NCBI GenBank assembly: GCA_963920575.1
Contig: OY986967.1
Location: 6,157,166-6,221,165 of the forward strand
Direction of reading: 5' to 3'
DNA length: 64,000 nt
Origin: Narthecium ossifragum
Taxonomy: Eukaryota; Streptophyta; Magnoliopsida; Dioscoreales; Nartheciaceae
The translations under genes and the position numbers were made by a program. The notes under the pieces were generated by a model. The model was given only the letters and a program-made list of their open reading frames with translations, had not been told where the DNA came from and did not search any database. Positions 1-10,100 of this stretch are shown piece by piece. Positions within the stretch are counted from its first letter, which is position 1. Every line of letters starts with the position of its first letter.

Positions 1-1074
1 CCTCCTCCGTGCTGACATCCCCGCCAACCTTGACGACAACCTCACCGGCTGCATCCCTGTAGAGGTCGGCAGAGAAGGAGGAGGATATGGAGGGCCATCG
101 TCGGGGAAAGAGGTCGTCGGCGTCGGTCGCGATCTAGAGCTCAGCAGGGAAGGAGGAGGATATGGAGGCGCGGGAGTGGGCTCCGGCCTTGGCGCGATGG
201 ACCGGAACCGCGCGATGGGCGGAGAGGAGAGAGGCGGAGCTCGGAGAGGAGGGAGGCGCGATGGGCGGAGAGGATGAGGTCTGGTGGTGTTCGTCGTCTT
301 GGGGATGAGGTCGTCAGCACTGGGGCGAGGATCAGCGGAGGCCACCGTCGGGGAGTCATGCTCGAGGGTGGGGCGCCGACTGCGATCGCGGCAGGGAGGT
401 GGCGTCCGTTTCAATGGTGGCGGTGGCGGTGGTTGGTAGGATCACGTGCATGGTAGGGACGGGGATCGCGCAGGGCGTGACGGCCGTCGTCATTGTTGGT
501 GGTGGTGGGGCGGCCGCGGATGCGGATCACATCCAAGCCCGCACCATCGCCGGAACTCATCCATCTCCTTCCTGGGCATGCCTGCGTAGGCGTAGCAGCG
601 AATGAGAGAGATGAAGACGGAGATAGGAACGGGCTTGGATCCAGCGGAGGAGCTCGGGAGGAGATCGGAGGTTGGAGGAGGTCGGAGGGAGCGGAGGAGA
701 TCGAGACTTACATCCAGCAGAGGAGCTCGGGAGGAGATCGGCGGTCGGGGCGACGCCGGAGACTCGATCAACAGGGGAGAGAGAGGAGAGAGGGAGAGAA
801 CTCGATCAACGTCGGAGACTCGATCAACAGGGGAGAGAAGGAGAGGAGAGAGAGAGAGAAAAAATAATTAAAAAACAATTTCAGTTGGTCAAAATCAGTA
901 TAAATCGATCAAAATCAGTCTTCTCGGCTCCGTTAGATTCGACTAACGGCATTTGGACAGTGGACTGGATTAGACCGGTTCAAAAACTCAGGGGATTCAA
1001 TTGAGAAGTTTTAAAATACAAGGATTTGATAAAAACTTGTCATAAACCTCAGGGACGAAACGCATATTTAAGCC
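1..1074. other. GC/purine-rich segment, possible right end of a Pack-MULE-like element
   Basis: This segment replaces the expected 5' part of the gypsy-1 LTR: LTR homology starts abruptly at 1075. It is GC-rich at 1-600 and purine-rich at 600-870, with a duplicated module around GGAGCTCGGGAGGAGATCGG near 650 and 720. The last 100 bases turn AT-rich and, read in reverse, begin GGCTTAAATATGCGTTTCG, a style of terminus common in plant Mutator-like elements. Overlapping short ORFs in all frames have no recognisable domain, so no gene is called. A captured-gene (Pack-MULE) origin is inference; the other end lies outside the window. Confidence 0.3.
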
Positions 1075-1225
1075 TTAATTTTTAGAATTGTTAATTGAGG
1101 GTGTTTAATGAATGCTTAGGGAAACCAGTAGACTAGAGGGAACACTCGCCAAAATTTCCGCAGTTAGTTAGGTTTCGGTTCGCGTCCCCCGACCCGGTTG
1201 GGCTTTTGTGGGTCGGGGCGCGACA
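1075..1225 (+). repeat. truncated 5' LTR of gypsy-1 (3' terminal 150 bp only)
   Basis: These bases are closely similar to 26262-26412, the end of the LTR shared with gypsy-2, and end in GCGACA just before a primer-binding site. The upstream ~1.75 kb expected from the complete LTR is missing and is replaced by the unrelated segment 1-1074. Confidence 0.75.
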
Positions 1226-1228
1226 ACT

Positions 1229-1240
1229 TGGTATCAGAGC
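1229..1240 (+). other. gypsy-1 primer-binding site (initiator tRNA-Met)
   Basis: TGGTATCAGAGC lies three bases after the LTR end. It is the usual plant LTR-retrotransposon site complementary to the 3' end of initiator tRNA-Met, where minus-strand DNA synthesis starts. Confidence 0.85.
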
Positions 1241-1427
1241 ATAGGGTGTAGGTCCCAAGGATAGGATCAGGATTCGGTTGAGATTGAGCGTGGGATGGGA
1301 TAGTTCTATGTCTAGAACATCCGTGCATGCTCCTTTGTGAGGTGTTGTGCTTTCGCTTTCTGTTTGTGCTGCTTTGTTTTGCGGTTTCTGATGAGTGGAC
1401 GCTCGTTTGTCGTTCGTGATTGCGCAG

Positions 1428-2232
1428 ATGTCGGGAACTCGAGGTCGGCCTTTGGTTGCTGGTCAGGGTGGAGCACGACCCGGTCGACCTGCCCGACCGA
1501 GCAGGGAGGTTTCTATCATGGCGGTCCGAGCTAGGCGGGCTGCGCCATCACCAGTGACGGTTTTGGTCACACAGGAGAAGGCCTTTCTTGCCGAGAAGAG
1601 GGTCCTCGCTCCTGTCGACGGGTGGACCGCTGCGGCGGTCATGATGGATTTCAACGGCTGAACCCGCCTAGGTTCAGTGGTGAGACTAGGGATCCGACTA
1701 CAGCGGACGACAGGCTCAGGGGAGTCACGCGCGTCCTGGACGCTCTTTTCATCGAGGATGACCGGATCCGGGTCACCCTCACGGCGTTTCAGTTCGACGG
1801 GGACACCCTTGACTGGTGGTGCACTGCCTAGACGCCCGCAACCCTTTCAGCAGCAGTCGCGGCACCCACAGCAGTTTCAGCCGCAGTTGCCGAGTCCAAC
1901 GGGCCAGTTACGCCTAACGACCGGGGCGTCTAGGCAGGCTCCGTCTGGGGGAGGCCATGGTCAGCGCCCTGAGGGCGCGTCAGTCACGTGCTTTCAGTGC
2001 GGGCAGCCGGGACACTTCCATAGAGACTGTCACCTGCGAGGAACACGATACGCTATGTCACAGGGTAATAGAGGCGGAGGGTCCAGTGCTTGGCAAGGGA
2101 CCAGTGATGGGCACGGATCAGAGGCTGGGCCGATTCACTCCAGAGGTGGAGGTGGCCGGTTAGGGTGTGTGTTTGCCCTCCCAGAGCGTGAGCAGCCGGA
2201 CACAGTGCCACTGTACCAGCCACCACAGTAGT
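1428..2232 (+). pseudogene. gypsy-1 gag, broken
   Basis: Gag forms the nucleocapsid of the retrotransposon particle. The ATG at 1428 starts MSGTRGRP, matching the better preserved gypsy-2 gag start at 26615. A one-base loss near 1650 moves the conserved stretch RLNPPRFSGE to another frame. After LDWWCTA a stop near 1831 coincides with loss of the central gag, and the reading continues as a Gln/Pro-rich tail. A CCHC zinc knuckle (CFQCGQPGHFHRDC) is intact at 1989-2030. Frameshift, internal deletion and stop codons make this non-functional. The assignment to Tekay/Del-type Ty3-gypsy rests on the pol that follows. Confidence 0.85.
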
Positions 2233-2261
2233 ACTAGCAGGCCGCGGCAGAGCCATCCATA

Positions 2262-2600
2262 CTCAGAGGTATCTTTCAGCTTTCCAATATCTTAGTAGAT
2301 GTACTGATAGATTTCGGAGCGTCTTATTCCTATATTGCAAGCATGTGTGTGGCATCGCTAGGATTAGAGACGGGTTGGCTAGAGGTGGCACAGTAAGTGG
2401 ACTCCCCGATTGGCGGGTCAGTCAGGGTAGATCAGGTCTGCCGATCATGTTCGTTGGAGGTTGAAGGCCTCCGTGTCTGTCTAGACCTGCAAGTGCCAGA
2501 CATGACAGGCTTTCACGTGATACTTGGTATGAACTGGTTAGCAACATATTGAGCCATCATCGACTGTAGTCACTTGGACACCCGACGGGACACGGTTTGT
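2262..2600 (+). pseudogene. gypsy-1 aspartic protease remnant
   Basis: Translation gives a retropepsin-like segment with VDVLIDFGASYSYIA, where the family has D-S/T-G-A: the residue after the catalytic Asp is Phe. The segment continues to HVILGMNWLATY, the normal C-terminal protease motif in Ty3-gypsy elements. Two in-frame stops (near 2396 and 2551) interrupt it. It lies between gag and RT in the expected order. Confidence 0.7.
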
Positions 2601-2744
2601 GTTGTTGGGGGATCGGTTCTCAGCCGATTCCTTTGCCTGTGGTATGGGAAGGCGTGGTTGCGAGCTTTCAGCCTTGTTGGCTAGCCTGTCCCTATTTGGT
2701 TCTGAGGGAGTATAGCAGAGTAGTTTTCCCATGATCGTGTGCGA

Positions 2745-3492
2745 CTTTGCAGATGTGTTTCCCGAGGAGTTGTCGAGGCTTCCACCGTCCAGATAGGTCG
2801 ATTTTGAGATCGACCTAGTACCGGGTACCGCACCGATCTCTCTTCCAGCTTTCAGGATGGCACCTACAGAGCAGAGCCAGTTGAGGACCCAGTTGGATGA
2901 GCTAACCAGCAAATGTTTCATCCGTCCCAGCATGTCTCCCTGGGGGTTGCAAGTGTTGTTCGCAAAGAAGAAGGATGGTACTCTTCGACTTTGCATAGAC
3001 TACAGGTGGCTCAACAGGGTGATGGTGAGGAACAGGTATTCGATGCCATGGATCAATGACATGTTCGACTAGTTGCGAGGATCTTCAGTCCTTTCAAAGA
3101 TCGACCTCCGCACAGGCTACCACCAGTTGAGAGTTATGGATTGCGATATCCCGAATACAGCTTTTCAGACTCGGTACGGCCTGTATGAGTTCATGGTGAT
3201 GCCGTTTGGGCTGATGAACGCACCAGCAATGTTCATGAATCTGATGCAGAGGATCTTTCGGCCGTTTCTAGACCAGTTTATGGTGGTGTTCGTCGACGAC
3301 ATTCTGATCTACTCTCGGTCGAAGGAGGAGCACGGGCGACATTTGGCGACAGTGTTGCAGCTACTTTGGGAGCAACGGCAATATGCCAAGGCTTCCAAGT
3401 GTGAGTTCTGCCTTGCACAGGTGGGATTCCTTGGGCACGTAGTGTCGGCGGCAGGGATCTCAGTTGACACTACGTGCCCAAACGGTTCAAGA
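2745..3492 (+). pseudogene. gypsy-1 reverse transcriptase, broken by stops
   Basis: RT copies element RNA into DNA. The domain reads from FADVFPEELSRLPP through [31 protein letters not shown] and [12 protein letters not shown] to the catalytic box [10 protein letters not shown] (about 3286-3315) and [12 protein letters not shown], the canonical Ty3-gypsy series. Stops at 2794 and 3070 and a frameshift near 3470 inactivate it, although the two catalytic Asp codons survive. The closest type by motif is the Tekay/Del chromovirus lineage. Confidence 0.9.
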
Positions 3493-4081
3493 TAGTGGTA
3501 CAGTGGCAGAAACCGAGGACAGAGTTCGAGATCCGCAGTTTCCTAGGCCTAGCGGGATACTACAAATGGTTCGTGCAGGACTACTCCAGAGTTGCCGGAC
3601 TGATGACCAGACTGACACAGAAGGCCATTCCGGTCGGAGGTTGACAAGTGCGCCGGTGCTGATCATTCCCAAGTGAGGCATAGGTTACACTATCTACTGC
3701 AACACCAGCGGTGAGGGTTTGGGGTGTGTCCTTATGCTGGAGGGACACGTAGTTTTCTATGGTTTTCATCAGCTGAAGAACCGGGAGAGGAACCTGACCC
3801 ATGACTTGGAGCTAGCAGCAGTGGTCTTCGCCTTGAAGACCTAGCGACATTACCTCTATGGTGAGAAGTTCTCTGTCTTCTCGGACCATAAGAGTTTGAG
3901 GCACGTTTTCACCCAACGTGACCTCAACCTGACGCAGCGACACTGGATGGAGGTACTGGAGGACTACGACTTCGAGTTGCATTACCATCATGGTAAGGCA
4001 AATGTCGTAGCGGACACGCTGAGCAGACAGGCGAGAGACACCAAAGCAGCGGTGGCAGGGTTATCAGCGCGGCAGTGGTAG
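3493..4081 (+). pseudogene. gypsy-1 RNase H remnant
   Basis: This continues the RT connection domain (RSFLGLAGYYKWFVQDYSRV) and the RNase H domain, with the stretches [32 protein letters not shown] and [20 protein letters not shown]. RNase H degrades the RNA template during reverse transcription. At least two frameshifts and two stops (near 3675 and 3841) are visible. From 4082 to 4342 the linker and start of integrase are degraded, and the nested element begins at 4343. Confidence 0.85.
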
Positions 4082-5490
4082 GCATTAGAGACAGTGGGCC
4101 AGTTGGAGCTCGAGTTCGAGGATCAAGGTTCTGGTAGTTTCCTCTACACGGTGCAGAGTATGCCAGCAGTTCTAGCCAGAATGATAGAAGCGCGCGCAGT
4201 GCAATGATGCAGAGCTCGAGGAGTTACGCACATCAGCAGGCATGGAGGGCGCTGGCGGGGACTGGACAGTATCGTCAGACGAAGGGCTACGATTCAGAGA
4301 CAGAGTAGCGGTTTCGGCAGATCCAGTTCTGTGAGAGGACGTTGATGAGTCATGAATTATGTGTAATTAAACCCCTTAATTTACCTTTGTTAGCCTTAGA
4401 GTAGTTGTATTTAATAGCTTGTTAGTTGATTTCAGGTTTAATCATGATTTGAGAAGAAATACAAGATTTTCGGCTAAAAAGATGAATTTATGTGATAAAG
4501 GCTATTTCATCGCCTGTCAGGAGAATAATTGGAAGAAATTCTATATAAGTGAACTATTCTGAAAATTTAGTACATGATAGACACCTTCAATATCTACAAC
4601 TTTCATGTTGGACACTTTATGCGATTCCTGATGAATTGATTCCAGTTTTGAAGAATATACAGATATATAGATGGTGAAAAACTGGTCCGTCGACGTTCAT
4701 AAGAATATTCTTTAAATATTCAAGATAACTCAAAATATTATCAAATCTTCTCGTACTGACAGAGAACTTCCTAATCTACAACATTTGTGTTGGACAAGTT
4801 TTCAGATTCCGGATCGATTGGACCCAGTTACGCTTGGAGTAAGATTGCTAGAATTAATTCAGAAAATCCGAGTTGTAATAGAAGCCTAAATTAGCCAAAA
4901 ATCTAATTTCGGGAGTTCTCTTATAAATAGGGTTATTCCATCCGAATTTCTCATCTTTTCGGGGAGAAAAATCAGAGAGAAAAATGGAGAAGGCTAGGGT
5001 TTGAAGATGGAGATCTTTCCACGGGAATCGATGACTTCCTTCCCAACACCTCTGATGTCTTCCCAAAAGATGACTAGCTAATTTATAAACTTAGGGATCT
5101 CATGAAACCCTAGTGTAACTTTTTGTATTCTTTGATTTGAATCTTGTATTCTTCTCAATACATGATCCTATGAATTTGTTTTTTATTGTTGATAGAGTTG
5201 AAGGAACATAGTTCCCTTGACGTACTTTCAGTCCTACATGATTTTTGTGATTGATTGTAGAGATTCATAGGATGGTTTTCATGTGATTTATGGTTTGTTG
5301 GTGCGATAGGCTATGCTAAACTAGGATAGGTTGTGCCAAGTTCATTAGAAGTAGTATAACTTAAAGTAATTGTAGGACTGAAGACAATCTATGCCAAGAA
5401 AGATAGGCTATGCCGTTAGGAACATAAATCTTATTTTAGGGATTCATGTGAGCTTGTAGCCATATGATCCATAATGTTTAGAGAAGGAGA

Positions 5491-7112
5491 TCATGAGTGC
5501 ATGAAAGTGCATTCTGAACTTGACTAAGAGCAGCTTATTTGTTGAGTTTTCATGATTAATATAGATGATGTCGTCAGTATATGTTGCTTCACAAAGTTAT
5601 TTGTATTATGCAGAAAATTGAAGCAAAGATGAGTCTTTAACGCCAAAACTGTACCTTTTTGGAATGAATCAAATGATGTGCTATATATGGTTGTAAACCT
5701 CTTGAAGTCTAGTTTCTGGAGAATTTTACGGTTCGTGATTTGGAGTTTTCTAGAGGAAGTTACGACAATATTAGTACCAATGGCGCAGTCTGGATGGCAA
5801 AACAATAAATACTCAGGAAAAATGGATCGATCATGTTCCTTAAAAGGATCGATCCTTTTATGCAGACAGACCCGACAGAGCACACGCTTTTCGAATGATT
5901 ACAGAAGGATCGATCCTCCTTTCACTTGAGAATATTGAGAAGAAGGATCGATCTTTCTCTTATCGAAGGATCCATCCTACTCTATGGAAGGATCCATCCT
6001 ACTGAGAAGGATCCATCCTACTCTATGGAAGGATCCATCCTACTGAGAAGGATCCATCCTACTATCCATCCTACTGAGAAGGATCGATCATGCTTCTTAC
6101 AAAGGATCGATCTTACTCGGGTGACCCAGGCTACGGAAAATAGAGAAGAAGAAGATCGATCCTTGGCCTTCAGAGAATCGATCCTTTATCGGGCGGACCT
6201 GAATATGAGCCATCAGATTTAATCCAAAGGCTGAAATAAAAGCTAAGGTTTCATGTCCATATACAAGGAGGCCTCTTGGGACGTTTTAAGAGGACTTTTT
6301 AGGCTCTTTTCTGGATGTTTTCTAAAGGAAGAAGATGAAGGCATCTCCATCCATGGCCGAGTAATCCGTGGGCATGGCGGACGGATGATCTAGCGAGGAC
6401 TAGGGTTTCTTCTCCAACAATGGTTTATAGTTTTAATCTTTATTGCTAAACTCTTTTTTATGTATTGAATCTTCAAAGATTGTTTTCAGATTATAGATTC
6501 CTATGTGGATGATTAATATTATGAATCCAGTCATGCTTCTTTCATGATCTTATAATCCCATAGTTTTATCTATTGTTAACCTACTTTATCTCATGAAATC
6601 TTTGCTATGCATTGCCGATTGTGAGAGTTGGTATTGTGTATTCTTAAAGATCTGGTTAGATAGAGTTAGGGCTTTGTCCCGATGAACTTTTGCTGCGCGT
6701 TGCCTGTAATGACAGCCGGTTGGATGAAGTTGGAACTATAATAAGGAAGAATCAATCGTAGGAAGAGACATTTATACATTTTGTTAGGTTTATAGTTCCA
6801 TATCTTCCGATTAAGGTGATTGGGATGTGAATCCCTTAACTGAGTATTACATGAACCATTGAGAAAAGAAAAACCTAAATCCGAGTGAAGTGATTCCTGA
6901 AGCCTAGCCTCATCCAAATCTTGATTTCTCTCGTTAACTTTATCTTATCATTACATCTTCGATCTACTTTCTTAACTTTAACGCTCTTGATTGTTTTCGA
7001 TATTTTGTTATCTATATTTTTGGATCTTTTCTGCTTGTCTCTCTGTGGGTTCGACCTCTCTTATGTTGTACTGCACCGCGACCGCTGTGCGAGACAAATT
7101 TGAGCGATATCA
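5491..7112 (+). mobile_element. solo LTR of family X (copy 1), inside NA-a 5' LTR
   Basis: A 1,622-bp insertion flanked by the perfect 5-bp TSD GGAGA (5486-5490 and 7113-7117). Its ends TCATGAGT...GCGATATCA align with the second copy (41878-43196; TGATGAGT...GCGACATCA), so the first CA of this copy is probably a mutated GA. No internal domain is present; this is an LTR left after recombination between two LTRs. A promoter-like TATACAAGGAGG lies near 6259. It carries an expanded GGATCC/GATCGATC-rich array absent from copy 2. Confidence 0.92.
5966..6078 (+). repeat. 41-bp minisatellite in solo LTR X
   Basis: Units AAGGATCCATCCTAC + TCTATGG (22 bp) and AAGGATCCATCCTACTGAG (19 bp) alternate, giving a 41-bp dimer at 5966-6006 and 6007-6047 and a partial third copy. 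Palindromic GGATCGATCC sites flank the array from 5822 to 6180. The homologous LTR at 41878-43196 lacks the array. Confidence 0.9.
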
Positions 7113-7432
7113 GGAGACAAGAGGGTAACTGAAGAATACAAAAGGTGAAACTAAGGTGGATTGAGTAATCCCTAGGTATTTCTCTTAGTGATTTAACAAT
7201 AACTTTTACTTGCTTTTCTTAGTTAGCTTTAGGTAATTCAATCTTATAATTACTACTTTTGCTTAGTTTTAGAGTTTTGAGAATTGATTTTGGTTTTGAA
7301 CGTTTTCCTGTGAATCGACTCTAGACATCACCACTAATCTATCCTGTAGGATAGTGATAGAATAAGGATATATAAATTTCTAAATTGTGTTTTACATACG
7401 ATTTAACGACACGTTTGCAATACATCAATTTT

Positions 7433-7450
7433 TGGTGTCGTTGCCAGGGA
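7433..7450 (+). other. NA-a primer-binding site (tRNA-Asp type, degenerate)
   Basis: TGGTGTCGTTGCCAGGGA starts five bases after the 5' LTR. It is a decayed form of TGGCGCCGTTGCCGGGGA, complementary to the 3' end of tRNA-Asp and typical of Athila/Tat-group elements. The NA-b copy has TGGTGCCGTTGCCGGGGA. Confidence 0.85.
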
Positions 7451-7844
7451 ATACTTTTGTTAGATTAATTGATTTTCTCTTTGCTCTATTTCTTGGCTTA
7501 GTTAGGGTTTTTATCTTTCTTATTTACACATTTCTTGATTTTTCATCTTTTTTAGGAATTTTCTTACAATATTTCTGATTTTCACAGCTACTAAATTTGA
7601 TTTTCTCGGACTTGGACCTATTGCCCGTCGCCATGAGCGATCGGTCGAACCCGGGAGCCACCGATCGGGACTGTGCAGTCAGGTAAGTTTGTTCTAAACT
7701 CCGAGTTATTTAATCTAGCTGTTTGAGACGCTTCTGCAAGACGCACAAAAGCACGCATCAGCGACCGACAGTCGTCTCTTGGACCAGCCCACTGTTTGTA
7801 TTTCTTTTATTTGATGTGGTCTTTACTTATGTGATCTTACCTGC

Positions 7845-9154
7845 ATGGCTAATTTTTATATGCCACCGAATGATGATTTACCTTTTGGTTATGGATCCGC
7901 TTACAATAATGACATATATGGTTTCTCAAATCCGACATATAATTCACATTCATATGAATATAATCTGAATTTTAGAGATCATAAATACCCTAGTTGGCAA
8001 TTTCAAGGTTACCAGCCTCTTAAGATTCAACCATGGAACATAGAACCTCCGACCCAAGATTTTGCACCGCCATATCCTTTTCAAGCACAACCTCGGCAAC
8101 AATACTTGTATGAGCCGCCTGTTCACCCTTCATCACAAGCACAACAAGAGCCAACTTTGGATGATATTCTTAAGGTAATAGAAAGAATTAATAACTCCTT
8201 AGTAGAATTTCATAAATCCTTGGCTGAGGATAGACTTTCTAGGGAACGTGACAAAATTGTGAACCCCTTCACTGATTAGTCACAAATATAACAAGAGCCA
8301 TTTATAATTGATCAAGTTAAAAACTCACAATTGATAGACAAGCTAGAAGTCCCGGCTAGACAACTAGCTAACGTAAGTCACTCTTTTGATGATATAGTGG
8401 ATGGATATGATTCTATGCCTCTTGTTTATGATAACAATGATTGTGATGCTTATCTTTCTAATGATGTTGATGCATGCTATAATGTTGTGATGCTTTGCCA
8501 ATTCATGATGCTATTGATAATGTTTTGCCGGCTGCTGAAAATACTATTTTGCCAACTTTGGATGATACAGTTGATGATGGTGATGAATGCTACCTGATTG
8601 TACATTCTGGGCCTTATATGTATTTTGGTCATTCTTATGAAGCAAATCTTTTTGATGATAGTGATGATGAGGGTTGTTATGCTAAATTGTCGGTTGTTCA
8701 TGATGAGTTGAATGATGATAATATGTCTATTTACAATGATCATAATGAGGATGCGCATATTAGTGAGACCCCCTGTCGGGAACCTCAAGTTGAACCTCTA
8801 CATGATGACTTCAATGATGATGATGTTCCTATTAGTGATAAACATAATGAGGTTGAGCATGTTAGTGAGATTCCCTATCAGAAACCTCAAATTGAGCCTC
8901 TGCAATCTGCATTAATCACATTAGTTGAACGTTGTGAGAAGAAGAGCCTTGTTGTGAGTGAAGACCATGCCAATTTCTATCGTGCATTCATGAAAGATCG
9001 TATCAAATCGTCTCGACCCGAATACACTTTGTTTATTATGGGCATTTCTGTCTTCTTTGATGAAGCATTTCTGTATATCTTCACCATGATCCGGGCCATG
9101 TATTTCTGCACATGGAATCATCGACCTCCTAAATTTGATTTCGAGAGCGTCTAG
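7845..9154 (+). pseudogene. NA-a gag-like/acidic ORF, broken in the middle
   Basis: The N-terminal part (7845-8279) starts MANFYMPPNDDLPFGYG and is Tyr/Asn/Pro-rich, then turns charged with PTLDDILKVIERINNSL. The C-terminal part, in another frame (8495-9154), is strongly acidic (DDSDDEGCYAKL, DDFNDDDVPISDK) and ends in a basic/aromatic stretch KDRIKSSRPEYTLF. The NA-b copy has the same protein with a coiled-coil-like piece ending IEAQIEQLA, resembling the end of Athila-type gag. The two copies agree along almost the full length despite frameshifts, so it was once a single ORF. No zinc knuckle, protease or pol is seen; function unknown. Confidence 0.7.
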
Positions 9155-9195
9155 CGAAAGACGTAAAATTACGTGCTTCCTGAAAGGCAACCCAG
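9148..9195 (+). other. stem-loop overlapping the ORF stop, plus GGCAACCC motif
   Basis: CGTCT-AGCGAA-AGACG (9148-9163) is a perfect 5-bp stem with a 6-nt loop. The ORF stop codon TAG lies across stem and loop. About 20 bases on is AAAGGCAACCCAG. The same hairpin and GGGAGGCAACCC occur in NA-b (22195-22210 and about 22164-22175, minus strand). GGGAGGCAACCC recurs in plant Athila/Tat-like elements. Confidence 0.65.
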
Positions 9196-9249
9196 TTTTT
9201 AGGATTTTCCTTAGCTTTTTAGAATTTTCTTAAATTTTTAAAACTTTTT

Positions 9250-10100
9250 TTTGATTTTTTTACGACCTTTCCCATATTTTCCTGGAATTTTTCCCAACAT
9301 TTCCCCTATTTTTTTTCCTTATTTCCTCCGGATTTTCTCTCCCCTCCCGCACTGTTCTTCGTCCTGGCTCTATCGGCTTGATCGGCTCGTCCCCGAGCCG
9401 TTACCACCCACCACCACCCCTCCAGCCATCCCCGTCCCTCCAAACCATCGCCAACACCTCCGCCATCGACCCCCCTCTCCAACCGACCCATCCATCAGCC
9501 TCAAGCACGCCTCCTCCGACGCCGGTGAGCCCCTTCACTTCTGCCGGCAATCGTCGATCCCCTCTTCCACCGCCTTCCACCACCTCTAACCACCTCCAGA
9601 ACCTACTCCAGACTGCCACGAACCTTCCGCCACCATCAAAACTCAACCTTGCTGCCTGGATCGTCGGACTCCAACTCCGGCTATCTTCCACTCCACCGGC
9701 CAACACCATTCCTCCATTCCACGACCTCCCACAGCCCTGAACCACCTCCAAAAGCTTCCTTAGGCCACCACGACCCTTCCTTCACCATCCCCTACCTCAA
9801 GTAGAGCTCGGATCACCGGATCCAATTCCGACGATCTCCACCTCGCCGTCGACCTCCAATTCACCGCCTGGACGCCACTATTCTTCGATCAGACCGCATG
9901 GACAGACTCCTTAGCCTCCCACGACTCTATCCCTACCGGTCCCGTCCTTCGGCGATGAGGTTTCACCGTCGATCCGCCGCCGGCATGTTTTCAGCCATCC
10001 GATTACCTCCGGCCATGATCCAGGTGCCATAAAGCTCCAATTTTCAATCTGACGGTTTAGATTTTCCATCAACGCCACACTCAAGTACACTAGCCTATCC
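9250..10100 (+). other. GC-rich block in NA-a (no stable ORF)
   Basis: A sharply GC- and C-rich island within an otherwise AT-rich element, with Pro/Ser-rich reading in two frames (PPPTPVSPFTSAGNRR) and many CCGG and CCACC steps. The counterpart in NA-b is 21120-21990. Frames are not conserved between the copies, so it looks non-coding or captured rather than a protein gene. Confidence 0.55.

Larger units (their letters stand above)
4343..7427 (+). repeat. 5' LTR of NA-a, interrupted by a solo LTR
   Basis: LTR sequence occupies 4343-5490 and 7118-7427, together about 1.46 kb, the same size as the 3' LTR at 12130-13588. The first 150 bases differ from the 3' LTR at only a few positions and more later, indicating a moderately old insertion. 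The interruption is a solo LTR with TSD GGAGA. Confidence 0.93.

Noticed and set aside
493..1004. Overlapping Arg/Glu-rich ORFs near the left edge
   Set aside because: All frames are open because of purine-rich repeats; no start context, domain or conserved frame.
1221..1250. Possible tRNA-Met gene fragment (GGTATCAGAGC)
   Set aside because: Only the 12-base primer-binding complement is present next to an LTR end; no tRNA body or A/B boxes.
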